From assembly GCF_004342265.1 (NCBI RefSeq), contig NZ_SMCS01000002.1:248001-312000 (forward strand): DNA of 64,000 nucleotides, in the 5' to 3' direction. The position numbers and the translations under genes were made by a program. The first letter of the stretch is position 1; every line of letters starts with the position of its first letter. The notes under the pieces are model-generated. The model was not told the origin of the DNA, searched no databases, and saw only the letters and a list, made by a program, of their open reading frames with translations. Source of the stretch: Luteibacter rhizovicinus. Its GTDB lineage: Bacteria; Pseudomonadota; Gammaproteobacteria; Xanthomonadales; Rhodanobacteraceae. Of the stretch, positions 1-8,024 are shown in pieces.

Positions 1-1068
1 GACGATAGCGCCAAGCGCAAATGCAATCGCCAGCGTCGGGAAATACCATAGCCATGCCAACGGCATGCCAAGACCCGTGGTCTTCGCTACGGCGACGACG
101 CCGAAGACCACGAACATATGGGTCAGGTAGATCTCGTAACTCCAGCGCCCGGGTGCCGCCAGCCACGCGAAGGCTCGCGGGACTTTCGAGCCTTCCGGCA
201 TGGCGTGCGCCGCGAGGATCAGGCAGCCTGCCGATAACGTCAGCACCAGCATGTAGCTATCGTGGATGGTTCGCCAGAGCCAGCCGCCGGAGAACATGAT
301 CGTCAGGAATCCCAGCGCGCCGATAACGACGAGAACGCGGCGAGCCATCGTGCCGGGGTGCCAGCGAGTGCTCAGCATGGCGGTGAGAATACCGGTCGCA
401 ATGGCGGCCATGCCGGGCAGGTATGCCTTCTCCTGCCATATCTCGTTGTCCGCGTTCATCGCGTGCAGCCACGGTAGTGCCAGTGCAAGTACCGCGAGTG
501 CAAAAACGAAGGCGCGCGTTCGTCCCAGCGTCAGGCATACCAGCGGGAACGCGAGGTAGAACACTTCCTCGACGGACAGCGACCACAGCACGTCCCAGCC
601 GCCTGGCAGGTAGCCCGTGCGTCCCTCATAGACATTGAGCGTGAACGTAAACGCCGAAGCGATCGCGCCGCCCAACGATTGCCCTTCGCGCTGGATGACG
701 TAGTTGTCCACGCCCGCGAGATGGGAGACCGAAAGGACTGCCACCAGGACAAGCAGGCAGGGAACGATGCGAGCGACGCGCCGGGCATAGAAGTCGCGCA
801 TGTCGATGGCGGCGAAACTGCCGTTTCTATCCAGCGTGTGGCGTGCGATCAGAAAACCCGAGATCACGAAGAACACGAACACCGCTTCGTAACCGTTGTA
901 GATCAGCCCCTTGAGGAACGGCGTGGGCAACCAGGCCGCCAGGTCGGTCTTGTGCAACGGAAGTCGCAGGCCGAGATGATGCATCACGACGAACAGAATG
1001 CTCGCACCACGCAGAGCGTCGATCCCGGCATTTCGCGAGCGCGTCGCGCCCCTTCCCGACTCCAGCAT
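1..1068 (-). CDS. Acyltransferase family 3 membrane protein, 3' end cut by window edge
   Basis: The reverse strand reads open from an ATG at 1068 to the window edge (356 codons, no stop reached). The start follows a good ribosome site (GGGGAG). The N-terminus (GIDALRGASILFVVMHHLG) is the hallmark of the OafA/NolL/YrhL acyltransferase-3 family, with the conserved Arg and His near the first membrane segment. About nine further hydrophobic segments follow, including EAVFVFFVISGFLIA and WSLSVEEVFYLAFP, also typical. Such proteins move acetyl or other acyl groups onto surface glycans or other exported molecules across the inner membrane. The substrate cannot be told from sequence. It is transcribed away from the TBDR at 1234. 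Confidence 0.9.
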   Translation of the reverse strand, partial: MLESGRGATRSRNAGIDALRGASILFVVMHHLGLRLPLHKTDLAAWLPTPFLKGLIYNGYEAVFVFFVISGFLIARHTLDRNGSFAAIDMRDFYARRVARIVPCLLVLVAVLSVSHLAGVDNYVIQREGQSLGGAIASAFTFTLNVYEGRTGYLPGGWDVLWSLSVEEVFYLAFPLVCLTLGRTRAFVFALAVLALALPWLHAMNADNEIWQEKAYLPGMAAIATGILTAMLSTRWHPGTMARRVLVVIGALGFLTIMFSGGWLWRTIHDSYMLVLTLSAGCLILAAHAMPEGSKVPRAFAWLAAPGRWSYEIYLTHMFVVFGVVAVAKTTGLGMPLAWLWYFPTLAIAFALGAIV

Positions 1069-1169
1069 GCAACTCCCCAGACCTGATGTGCGACGCGAGT
1101 CTAGCAGTCGATCGGAGACGTGCCTGAAAGACCCCTCTTTTCAAAAAGGCCCGATCCGGGCATCATGTG

Positions 1170-1188
1170 AATGAGATTGATTCGCATT
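1170..1188 (+). promoter_or_regulatory. Fur-box-like operator
   Basis: The 19 bases, read on the reverse strand as AATGCGAATCAATCTCATT, agree at 15 of 19 positions with the palindromic pattern AATGATAATCATTATCATT built from Fur-box repeats. The site lies 46 bp before the chosen start of a siderophore-type TBDR, where iron repression would be expected. Inference from motif and context only. Confidence 0.65.
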
Positions 1189-1233
1189 TATAGTGGTGAT
1201 ATAGCCGCGCCACGTCAGGGATACCCAAAGCAG

Positions 1234-3342
1234 ATGACCACTAGAAGAAACGCCTTGCCAGCGCTGATGGCCGCGCTTGTGCTGCCTGCGTTAGCCATCG
1301 GCCAGACGCTTCCATCCGATAGCGGCGACGCGCAGAAAGCGGTCCAGCTCGCTCCCGTTTCAGTCCACGGCCAGACCCTCGACGAAGGCTATACGCGTAC
1401 CGATGCCGCCGCCGGCACCAAGACGGATACGCCGCTGATCGAAACCCCGCAGGCGGTGTCCGTCATCTCCGCGGCGCAGCTCCTGGATCAGGGCGTACTC
1501 ACGATTCAGGACGCCCTGCGCTATTCCGCCGGCGTCCGTTCGGATGCCTACGGCGTCGATAGCCGCGGCGACGATGCCTTCGTGCGCGGTACGTCGTTCA
1601 CCCAATACCTCGACGGCCTGCGCCAGTACTTCGGCGGCAGCTACGCACGGACCGAACCGTATTTCCTCGACCACATCGAAGTCGTACGCGGTCCGTCGTC
1701 CGTGCTGTACGGCCAGGGCACCACGGGCGGCCTGATCGCACTGAATTCGAAGTTGCCGCAGTCGACACCCATGCATGAAGTGAACGTGCAGTTCGGCAAC
1801 TACGCCCGCAAGCAGATCGCGTTCGACTTCACCGGCCCGCTGGACGACAAGGGGCACTGGAACTATCGCCTGATCGGCGTGGCGCGCGATTCCAACTCGC
1901 AGATGGACCACGTGCCCGACGACCGCAACGCGCTCGCGCCTTCCGTATCGTGGACGCCGGACGAAAACACGCGCTGGGTGTTGCTGGCCAATCTCCAGTT
2001 CGATCGCAACGGCACGACGCTGAACTTCCTGCCGCATTCGGGCACCTTGCTGCCCAATCCGAACGGACGCATTCGTACGAATCGCTTCGCCAGCGAACCC
2101 GGTTTCGACCGCTACAACACGGATCAGCGTTCGTTCTCGTCGCTGTTCGAACATCGCTTCGACGATACGTGGAAGTTCTCGCAGAACCTGCGCTATTCGC
2201 ATGACAACGTGGACTACCGGTCGCTCTATCCCAACGTCTATTCCAATCCGGGCAATCCATTCCTCGACGAGGCGCAGCGGGAAGTGACTCGTTACAGCTA
2301 CGTGTCGATCAACCGGCATCGCCGGTTCGTCACCGACACACATGCGGAAGCCGACTTCGACTTTGCCTCGATGCATCATCGCGTGCTGATCGGCGTGGAC
2401 GCGGGTAGCTCCCATACGGACAGCCGTCAGGGCTCGGGTTTCGATGCAACACCGTTCGACCTGTACGCACCTGTATACGGCAACGGTTTCACGCCGCCCG
2501 ATATTTTCAGGGCACCTTCCAGCCGCACGAAGCAAACCGGCGCTTACCTTCAGGACCAGCTCGAGTTCGGCTCGCACTGGCTGGCGACACTGGGCGTCCG
2601 CCACGACGACGCATCGACGAAGACCGAAGGCAGCCATACGATGAAGAACCAGGCGACCACGTCGCGCTTCGGCGTGATGTATCGCTTCGACAATGGAATC
2701 GTCCCTTACGTCAGCTATACCGAATCGTTCCAGCCACTGGACAGCCTCGACTTCTACAACCGTCCTTACGCACCGCTACGCGGCAAACAGTACGAGGCCG
2801 GGGTAAAGATCCAGCCAACCGGTAGCAACACGCTGTTCACCGCCACCTGGTACGACCTTCGCGAGGAAAACCGTCTGGCCCCGGATCCGGCCAATCCTCT
2901 CAATCAGATCCAGGCCGGCCGCATGCACACGCACGGTGTCGAGCTTGAAGGATCCACGCGTATCGCGAATCACGTCGATCTTCTGGCGACCTATACGTGG
3001 ACGAATGCGAGGCCCGACGATGGCACCATCGTGGCCGGCCTGCCGAAAAACCAGGCATCGACCTGGGCGGTCTATCACGTGAACGCGGCGGACAGCGACG
3101 GCCTGAGCTTCGGCGCGGGTGCGCGCTATATCGGCAAAAACTACGACCAGAGTGGCACGCTGCGCATAAACGCGAAGACGCTGTTCGACGCCATGATCGC
3201 GTACGACACCGGCCCATGGCGCCTTTCCGTCAACATCGCGAACCTGACCGACCAGATTTACGAGGCGACCTGCCTTGATCGCGGCGACTGCTTCTACGGC
3301 CCTCGCCGCAGCATCGTGGGCAACGTGCGCTACCGCTTCTGA
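1234..3342 (+). CDS. TonB-dependent siderophore receptor
   Basis: 702 residues. I start at 1234 because this gives a signal peptide (MTTRRNALPALMAALVLPALAIGQ). The in-frame ATG at 1171 lies inside the Fur-like box and would add a non-signal-like extension. The plug domain (about residues 45-160) has the usual elements: TDTPLIETPQAVSVI, then ALRYSAGVRSD, then IEVVRGPSSVLYGQGTTGG. The rest is a beta barrel ending in an aromatic residue (YRF). The plug resembles the FhuE/FpvA class of ferric-siderophore receptors. The protein would sit in the outer membrane and need TonB-ExbBD; a TonB-like protein is encoded at 28843. Followed by an AraC regulator and a secreted hydrolase on the same strand. The ligand is unknown. 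Confidence 0.93.
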   Translation: MTTRRNALPALMAALVLPALAIGQTLPSDSGDAQKAVQLAPVSVHGQTLDEGYTRTDAAAGTKTDTPLIETPQAVSVISAAQLLDQGVLTIQDALRYSAGVRSDAYGVDSRGDDAFVRGTSFTQYLDGLRQYFGGSYARTEPYFLDHIEVVRGPSSVLYGQGTTGGLIALNSKLPQSTPMHEVNVQFGNYARKQIAFDFTGPLDDKGHWNYRLIGVARDSNSQMDHVPDDRNALAPSVSWTPDENTRWVLLANLQFDRNGTTLNFLPHSGTLLPNPNGRIRTNRFASEPGFDRYNTDQRSFSSLFEHRFDDTWKFSQNLRYSHDNVDYRSLYPNVYSNPGNPFLDEAQREVTRYSYVSINRHRRFVTDTHAEADFDFASMHHRVLIGVDAGSSHTDSRQGSGFDATPFDLYAPVYGNGFTPPDIFRAPSSRTKQTGAYLQDQLEFGSHWLATLGVRHDDASTKTEGSHTMKNQATTSRFGVMYRFDNGIVPYVSYTESFQPLDSLDFYNRPYAPLRGKQYEAGVKIQPTGSNTLFTATWYDLREENRLAPDPANPLNQIQAGRMHTHGVELEGSTRIANHVDLLATYTWTNARPDDGTIVAGLPKNQASTWAVYHVNAADSDGLSFGAGARYIGKNYDQSGTLRINAKTLFDAMIAYDTGPWRLSVNIANLTDQIYEATCLDRGDCFYGPRRSIVGNVRYRF

Positions 3343-3418
3343 CCAGCAAGAACTATCAAACCCCGGCTGCTGACGGCGGCTATCCTGTGGAACATCCGAT
3401 CCATCGTGGGGTTCCAAC

Positions 3419-4246
3419 ATGGCCGCCGCCGAGAAAGCGCTCTGGTTCATCGAAACGCACTTCGCCACGGATATATCGCTGGCCGATGTAGCGACCGCCA
3501 CCGGGGTATCGCAATACCACCTTTCAAGGCTGTTCCAGGCGACCACCGGCTGGTCCGTCATGAAGTACATGCGCGCACGACGCCTGAGCGAGGCAGCGCA
3601 GGCACTCGCCAGCGGCGCCCGGGACATTCTCGATCTGGCACTTTCGTCCGGCTATGGCTCGCACGAAGCGTTCACTCGCGCGTTTCGCGACCAGTTCGGC
3701 ATGCCCCCGGAAGCCGTGCGTCTACGGGCGTCGTGTGCCGACCTCCCGCTCGTGTCGGCCGTGAGAGGTGGCGCCCAGCCCGACTGGCCCGTCGAAACCC
3801 CGCGCGTCGAAGTATCCGGAGCCCTGCTGATCGCTGGCAATGCAGGCCGATACAACAAGTCGACTGGCGCCGGCATACCCGCGCAATGGCAGAAACTCAA
3901 CCTGAGTGCCGATGGTCCGTTACTCGAAGGGCGCGTCACATACGGGGTGTGCTGCAACGACGACGACGAAGGCAACTTCGAATACGTCGCCGGTTTCGAG
4001 GTACCGAGTTTCACGGATGTCGGCAATCGCGCGCACATCCGCGTTCCGGCAAGGCGCTACGCTGTCGTGCGGCACGCCGGTCATATTTCTTCCATCCATC
4101 GCACATGGCAGGCCATGCTTTCGGTAGCTCTTCCCGACGCGGGACTGGAGCTTGCCGACGGCCCGAGCTTCGAACGTTACGCGCCCGATTTCGACGGACG
4201 GACCGGGGTCGGCGAAGTCGAAATCTGGTTGCCCCTGGTACCGTGA
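3419..4246 (+). CDS. AraC-family regulator with GyrI-like effector domain
   Basis: 275 residues. The N-terminal 105 residues form a double helix-turn-helix AraC domain (LADVATATGVSQYHLSRLF, then ILDLALSSGYGSHEAFTRAF). Residues about 120-275 resemble the GyrI/Rob C-terminal effector-binding fold, with the pattern GVCCNDDD...FEYVAGFEV and YAVVRHAGHISSIHRTW. This is the Rob/SoxS-like layout with the DNA-binding part first. It lies 76 bp after the TBDR and 17 bp before the hydrolase gene, so it may control that hydrolase or the receptor. The ligand is not known. Confidence 0.9.
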   Translation: MAAAEKALWFIETHFATDISLADVATATGVSQYHLSRLFQATTGWSVMKYMRARRLSEAAQALASGARDILDLALSSGYGSHEAFTRAFRDQFGMPPEAVRLRASCADLPLVSAVRGGAQPDWPVETPRVEVSGALLIAGNAGRYNKSTGAGIPAQWQKLNLSADGPLLEGRVTYGVCCNDDDEGNFEYVAGFEVPSFTDVGNRAHIRVPARRYAVVRHAGHISSIHRTWQAMLSVALPDAGLELADGPSFERYAPDFDGRTGVGEVEIWLPLVP

Positions 4247-4263
4247 CTCAAGGAAAACGCAAC

Positions 4264-5325
4264 ATGCGCTCGTATCTATGTGCCCTGGTATTTGCCGCTT
4301 CGATCATTTCCACGTCGCAGGCCGCCATCGTCGGCGAAATACACCGGACGACCACCACGCCGACGGCTGCACTACGCAGCGCCGGTCACGATGCCACATT
4401 GCGCGTCACCATCTGGTATCCGGCGGCAACCGGAGCCATCGAGAAGCCATTGGAAATCGGACCTCCCGGCAATCCCCTGTTCGTATCCGGCAGCGCAGCG
4501 GCGGACGCGGCATTCGCCGAAGGCGCTCATCCTGTGATCCTGCTATCGCATGGGTTTGGCGGAAGCGCGCGCATGATGGGATGGTTGGGTACGGAACTGT
4601 CTCGCCACGGATACGTCGTCGTCGCCGTCGACCACCCCGGCAACAATGCGCTGGGCCCCATGACGGCAGCCGGTGCGCTGCTCTGGTGGGAGCGTGCCGA
4701 GGATCTGAAGGCCGCGCTTCGCGTCGCCGAAAGCGATCCGCTCGCCGGCCCGCACATCGACAGGAAAAGACTCGGCGTCGCCGGCTTCTCGGCGGGCGGG
4801 TTTACATCGCTGGTCGCCGCTGGCGCGCGTGTCGATGTCGATCGCCTCGTACGCTTCTGCAACACGCATCCCACCGACGGGGTATGCATGCCGCAAAAGG
4901 AAGCACCCGAACTGACCAGCGAGGCGGTTAAAAAAGCGTCGCACGAACCCGCGATTGCCGCACAACTCCGGCACGCGGCCGACGATCACTCCATCCCGGG
5001 GATCCGTGCCGCGTTCACGATAGCGCCGGCGATCGTGCAGGCACTGGATCCAGCGAGCCTGCGTGCTATCGATATCCCCGTACGCATCGTACTGGGCAAT
5101 GCGGATGTCACCGCACCTCCGTCGACCAATGGCGACGTTGCGGCAACGCTGCTCCCCCACGCCACGCTGACCGCGCTACCCGATGTAACTCACTACGACT
5201 TTCTAGGCACCTGCACGCAGGATGGTCGCAAGCTCGTTCCCCTGTGCGCACTGAAGCGGCCGCAGGAAGACACACACAAGAAAGCACTCGATGCGGCAAT
5301 CTCGTTCTTCGACGCCAACATCTGA
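4264..5325 (+). CDS. Secreted alpha/beta hydrolase (dienelactone hydrolase/PAF-acetylhydrolase-like)
   Basis: 353 residues. Start 4264 is preceded by AAGGAAA and yields a signal peptide (MRSYLCALVFAASIISTSQA). Catalytic elements are visible: HGFGGS near residue 96 (oxyanion hole), GFSAGG with the nucleophile Ser176, an Asp in LGNADVT near 281 and a His in THYDFLG near 310. The pattern DATLRVTIWYPA at the start and the long helical cap fit the family called predicted dienelactone hydrolase in proteobacteria. The enzyme would act in the periplasm or outside. Its place behind an iron-type receptor and AraC regulator allows, but does not prove, a role in opening an imported ester. Seventeen bases separate it from the regulator. 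Confidence 0.88.
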   Translation: MRSYLCALVFAASIISTSQAAIVGEIHRTTTTPTAALRSAGHDATLRVTIWYPAATGAIEKPLEIGPPGNPLFVSGSAAADAAFAEGAHPVILLSHGFGGSARMMGWLGTELSRHGYVVVAVDHPGNNALGPMTAAGALLWWERAEDLKAALRVAESDPLAGPHIDRKRLGVAGFSAGGFTSLVAAGARVDVDRLVRFCNTHPTDGVCMPQKEAPELTSEAVKKASHEPAIAAQLRHAADDHSIPGIRAAFTIAPAIVQALDPASLRAIDIPVRIVLGNADVTAPPSTNGDVAATLLPHATLTALPDVTHYDFLGTCTQDGRKLVPLCALKRPQEDTHKKALDAAISFFDANI

Positions 5326-5334
5326 CGAGGCGGC

Positions 5335-5619
5335 TCAGGCGGCGTGAAGGTGCAGGCCCAGCGCCCGGATAACCCGCATCACCGTGGCGAACTCGGGATT
5401 GCCCTCGGCCGACAGGGCGCGATACAGGCCTTCGCGCGAAATGCCGGTGTCGCGAGCAAGTTTGCTCATACCACGCGCGCGGGCGATGTCGCCCAGCGCG
5501 GCACGGACGAGACTTCCGTCACCGGGGTCTTCTTCGAGGCAGGCATTGAGATATGCCTTGCGGGTGGCCTCGGTGGCCAGATGATCGACTGCGTCCCAGC
5601 GAGAGAATTTTTCCGCCAT
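5335..5619 (-). CDS. Antitoxin of HI1420-type addiction module (helix-turn-helix)
   Basis: 94 residues. It has a Cro/CI-type helix-turn-helix in the C-terminal half (MSKLARDTGISREGLYRALS, then NPEFATVMRVIRALG). The N-terminal half contains the family-typical run AYLNACLEEDPGDGSLVRAALGDIARARG. This matches the addiction-module antidote family downstream of HI1419-like toxins. The gene lies 3 bp after the toxin gene, the usual toxin-first order of that family. It would bind and neutralise the toxin and repress the shared promoter. Confidence 0.9.
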   Translation of the reverse strand: MAEKFSRWDAVDHLATEATRKAYLNACLEEDPGDGSLVRAALGDIARARGMSKLARDTGISREGLYRALSAEGNPEFATVMRVIRALGLHLHAA

Positions 5620-5622
5620 GAG

Positions 5623-5919
5623 TTACTCCTTCCATTCCGAAGCGATGGCCAGCGCGCGTTCGATGTCCGCGGATTGCGATTGTTTGTCGCCGCCAGCCAG
5701 CAGCACGATCAACCGTGCGCCTCGCCGCGTGTAGTACACGCGGTAACCTGGTCCGCAGTCGAGTCGCAGCTCGCTGACACCCCGGCCGACTGGCTTTACG
5801 TCGCCCGGATTACCCAGGGACAGCCAACGTATCCGCGCAACGATTCGCATCGCGCCGTGGCTGTCCCTGAGACCCGAGTGCCAGCGGCGAAACGTTTCGC
5901 TCTGGACTATCTCGAACAT
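5623..5919 (-). CDS. RelE/ParE-superfamily toxin (HI1419/Gp49-like)
   Basis: 98 residues from ATG 5919. The motif set FEIVQSETFRRWHSGLRDSHGAMRI, then GDVKPVGRGVSELRLDCGPGYRVYY, then LLAGGDKQSQSADIERA is characteristic of the HI1419 branch of RelE/ParE toxins. The terminal GGDK(x)nQ-DI-A pattern is the most diagnostic part. Most members with known activity cut mRNA on the ribosome; that activity is inferred here. An upstream extension to 6246 exists but has no coding character, so the shorter start is preferred. Transcribed with the antitoxin at 5335. Confidence 0.9.
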   Translation of the reverse strand: MFEIVQSETFRRWHSGLRDSHGAMRIVARIRWLSLGNPGDVKPVGRGVSELRLDCGPGYRVYYTRRGARLIVLLAGGDKQSQSADIERALAIASEWKE

Positions 5920-6112
5920 GACGGACTGTAACTCATAGATCACACCCAGTAAATGGCGGGGGACCTGCTGCCCCCTCATCCATTTCAGCGGCATGGGACA
6001 TCTTCCCGAAGAAGGCATCCACGCTTCGGACCGTACGATCCGGCCGATCCGGACGACTGGAGCCGCCCTCGCCGCCAACCTGCCTGCATCGAAAACCCAA
6101 TGGGAGGCTGCG

Positions 6113-6754
6113 ATGCGGGACGTATGGCGAAAGACCGGACGAGGATTGGCATTGACCCTGTTCACGATGGGAAGCATCGCGGTGGCGGCGTACGCGTTCA
6201 CGTATTTCCGGATGCCGCACAACATCGGCAACCCTTTCGATGCCAATTTCGCAACATCGGGCTTTGACGTACCGGGTCACTTCTTCGGCGCGGGTCTCGC
6301 CTTGCTCCTCGCACCGCTACAGCTAAGCCGGACCGTACGCCGGCGCTGGCCACGCCTGCACCGGCTGGGCGGCTGGCTTTCGGCGGGAGGCATCCTGATC
6401 GGCGCGCTCTCGGGGTTGTCGCTTTCGACCCACTCGCAAGGGGGCGCCGCCAGCGGCATCGGGTTCGCGCTGCTCGCACCGACCTGGCTATTCGTCACGG
6501 GCAACGGCATCCGCTATGCACTGGCCGGCGATACCGAACGCCATCGACGCTGGATGTCGCGCAGCGCGGCCCTGACGTTTTCCGCCGTGACCCTGCGCCT
6601 CATTCTCGCCGCTGGCACCATCCTAGGGATGCCATTCGGCGATACCTATATCTTTGCGGCATGGGCGTGCTGGCCGATCAACCTGGCCGTCTGCGAGATC
6701 ATCCTGCGCTGGCCGGGCCGGCGCATGCCGGAAGCTATCGCGTCAGTCGCCTGA
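6113..6754 (+). CDS. DUF2306-like integral membrane protein
   Basis: 213 residues from ATG 6113, which follows GGGAGG at good spacing; an upstream in-frame ATG (5993) has no such site. Hydrophobic segments are visible near residues 10-30, 55-72, 88-105, 118-135, 155-175 and 180-200. The features NPFDANF, HRLGGWLS and ERHRRWMSRSAAL match DUF2306 proteins, which have unknown function. It converges tail to tail with the membrane AraC gene and overlaps its end by 12 bp. Confidence 0.78.
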   Translation: MRDVWRKTGRGLALTLFTMGSIAVAAYAFTYFRMPHNIGNPFDANFATSGFDVPGHFFGAGLALLLAPLQLSRTVRRRWPRLHRLGGWLSAGGILIGALSGLSLSTHSQGGAASGIGFALLAPTWLFVTGNGIRYALAGDTERHRRWMSRSAALTFSAVTLRLILAAGTILGMPFGDTYIFAAWACWPINLAVCEIILRWPGRRMPEAIASVA

Positions 6755-7924
6755 CAAGGCATCGTGGGACTCGCGTCGGCGATAAGCGCTCGGGGTATCG
6801 CCTGTCTGCTTCTTGAAAGCGGCGTTGAAGGTCGACTTCGACGTGAACCCCGAGGCGTAGGCGATATCCAGGATGCTGCGCGAATCGTCCGGATCGGCGA
6901 GCCTCACGCGTACCGCTTCGATCCGCAGTCGATTGACGTACTCCCAGAAGCAGCAGCCGAAACGGCGATTGATTACCGCCGACACGAGATATTCGGGATA
7001 GCCGCTGCGTTTCGCGACCTGCGCGATGGTCAGTGCCGGCTCGAGGTACAGAGCACCCGGCCCCTCCATCAACCGGGCCAGCCGTGTCTCGACAGCGGGA
7101 AAGCGCGCGTCGTCCCGAGCCGGGGTATCTTCCGCCGCGGGGGCGGCCGGGATTGATTCCGGTACCACGGGAGGCTGCCCCAGGCAGCACCATCCCACCA
7201 CACAGATCCACGCCGCGACCGCGCCGAACAGCAATCCATAGTCGACACCGGGAATCTTCACCAGCCATTGGGCCAGCGCGATCAGCCAGATAACGATCTG
7301 GAAACCCGCCATCGCGTCGATCCAGTACAACGACATACGATCCGCGTCCGAGCGCCGCTCCCTCAATGCGCGCCGGTAACGATGGACGCGGACCAGAGCG
7401 GCGACGACATAGGAAAGGCCATACGCGAACAGCGCGATATTCATCCATGGCGCGGTGATGCGCCCGCCCGCCGCCAGTCTTTCGAACAGCACCTGCGCCG
7501 TCGCGCGATCGACGAAAATCAGATCCGCGTTGCTGGCAAGCAGTACGGCGAAACCCGTGAAATGCAGCAAGTCGCGAATACGAAAGCCCTGCCCTCTCGT
7601 CAGGGCGCGTACGTACAAATAGAAGAAGCTGCCGTAGAACAGCGGAAACAGTCCGACGAAGCGATACGCACGCAACCACGCAGCGTCCGGCGCATGCCAG
7701 TAGATCGCCTTCACGGCGAGATCGAGACCGAGCAATGCCACCCACGCGGCGAGTACGCGATTGGCCTGCGCATTGGCCGGCCGCCTCCACAGGGCAAGAG
7801 CCAGCAGCACCGCCTGCAAGGCAGCGGCGCTATAGATGAATACCCAGGCGGTCATGAGGTGGACATGCACTCTTGAATCGGTGAAGGCACTCACGATCCT
7901 CGCCGAAAGCGGGCCGGCCGTCAT
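6743..7924 (-). CDS. AraC-family regulator with N-terminal membrane domain
   Basis: 393 residues. Residues about 24-240 hold six or seven hydrophobic segments, followed by a linker rich in Pro and Ala and an AraC DNA-binding domain at the C-terminus (LTIAQVAKRSGYPEYLVSAVINRRFG, then SILDIAYASGFTSKSTFNAAFKKQTGDTPSAYR). The start at 7924 has a GGGAAG ribosome site six bases upstream. A second ATG at 7855, right before the first membrane helix, is a possible alternative but lacks such a site. Membrane-bound AraC proteins of this layout are presumed to sense a membrane or external cue. Divergent from the ABC exporter gene and may regulate it. Confidence 0.88.
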   Translation of the reverse strand: MTAGPLSARIVSAFTDSRVHVHLMTAWVFIYSAAALQAVLLALALWRRPANAQANRVLAAWVALLGLDLAVKAIYWHAPDAAWLRAYRFVGLFPLFYGSFFYLYVRALTRGQGFRIRDLLHFTGFAVLLASNADLIFVDRATAQVLFERLAAGGRITAPWMNIALFAYGLSYVVAALVRVHRYRRALRERRSDADRMSLYWIDAMAGFQIVIWLIALAQWLVKIPGVDYGLLFGAVAAWICVVGWCCLGQPPVVPESIPAAPAAEDTPARDDARFPAVETRLARLMEGPGALYLEPALTIAQVAKRSGYPEYLVSAVINRRFGCCFWEYVNRLRIEAVRVRLADPDDSRSILDIAYASGFTSKSTFNAAFKKQTGDTPSAYRRRESHDALSGD

Positions 7925-8024
7925 CCATTACTTCCCGCATGCCGCCGCGTCGGGAGAGCGGCGTGAATCGTCTGTCTACACCGGCAGCGCTAAACTGGGC
8001 GTCGCCATCCCGCCGGAAGCAACC

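Noticed and set aside
1171-1233. Earlier start for the siderophore receptor
   Set aside because: Would place the start in the Fur-like site and hide the signal peptide.
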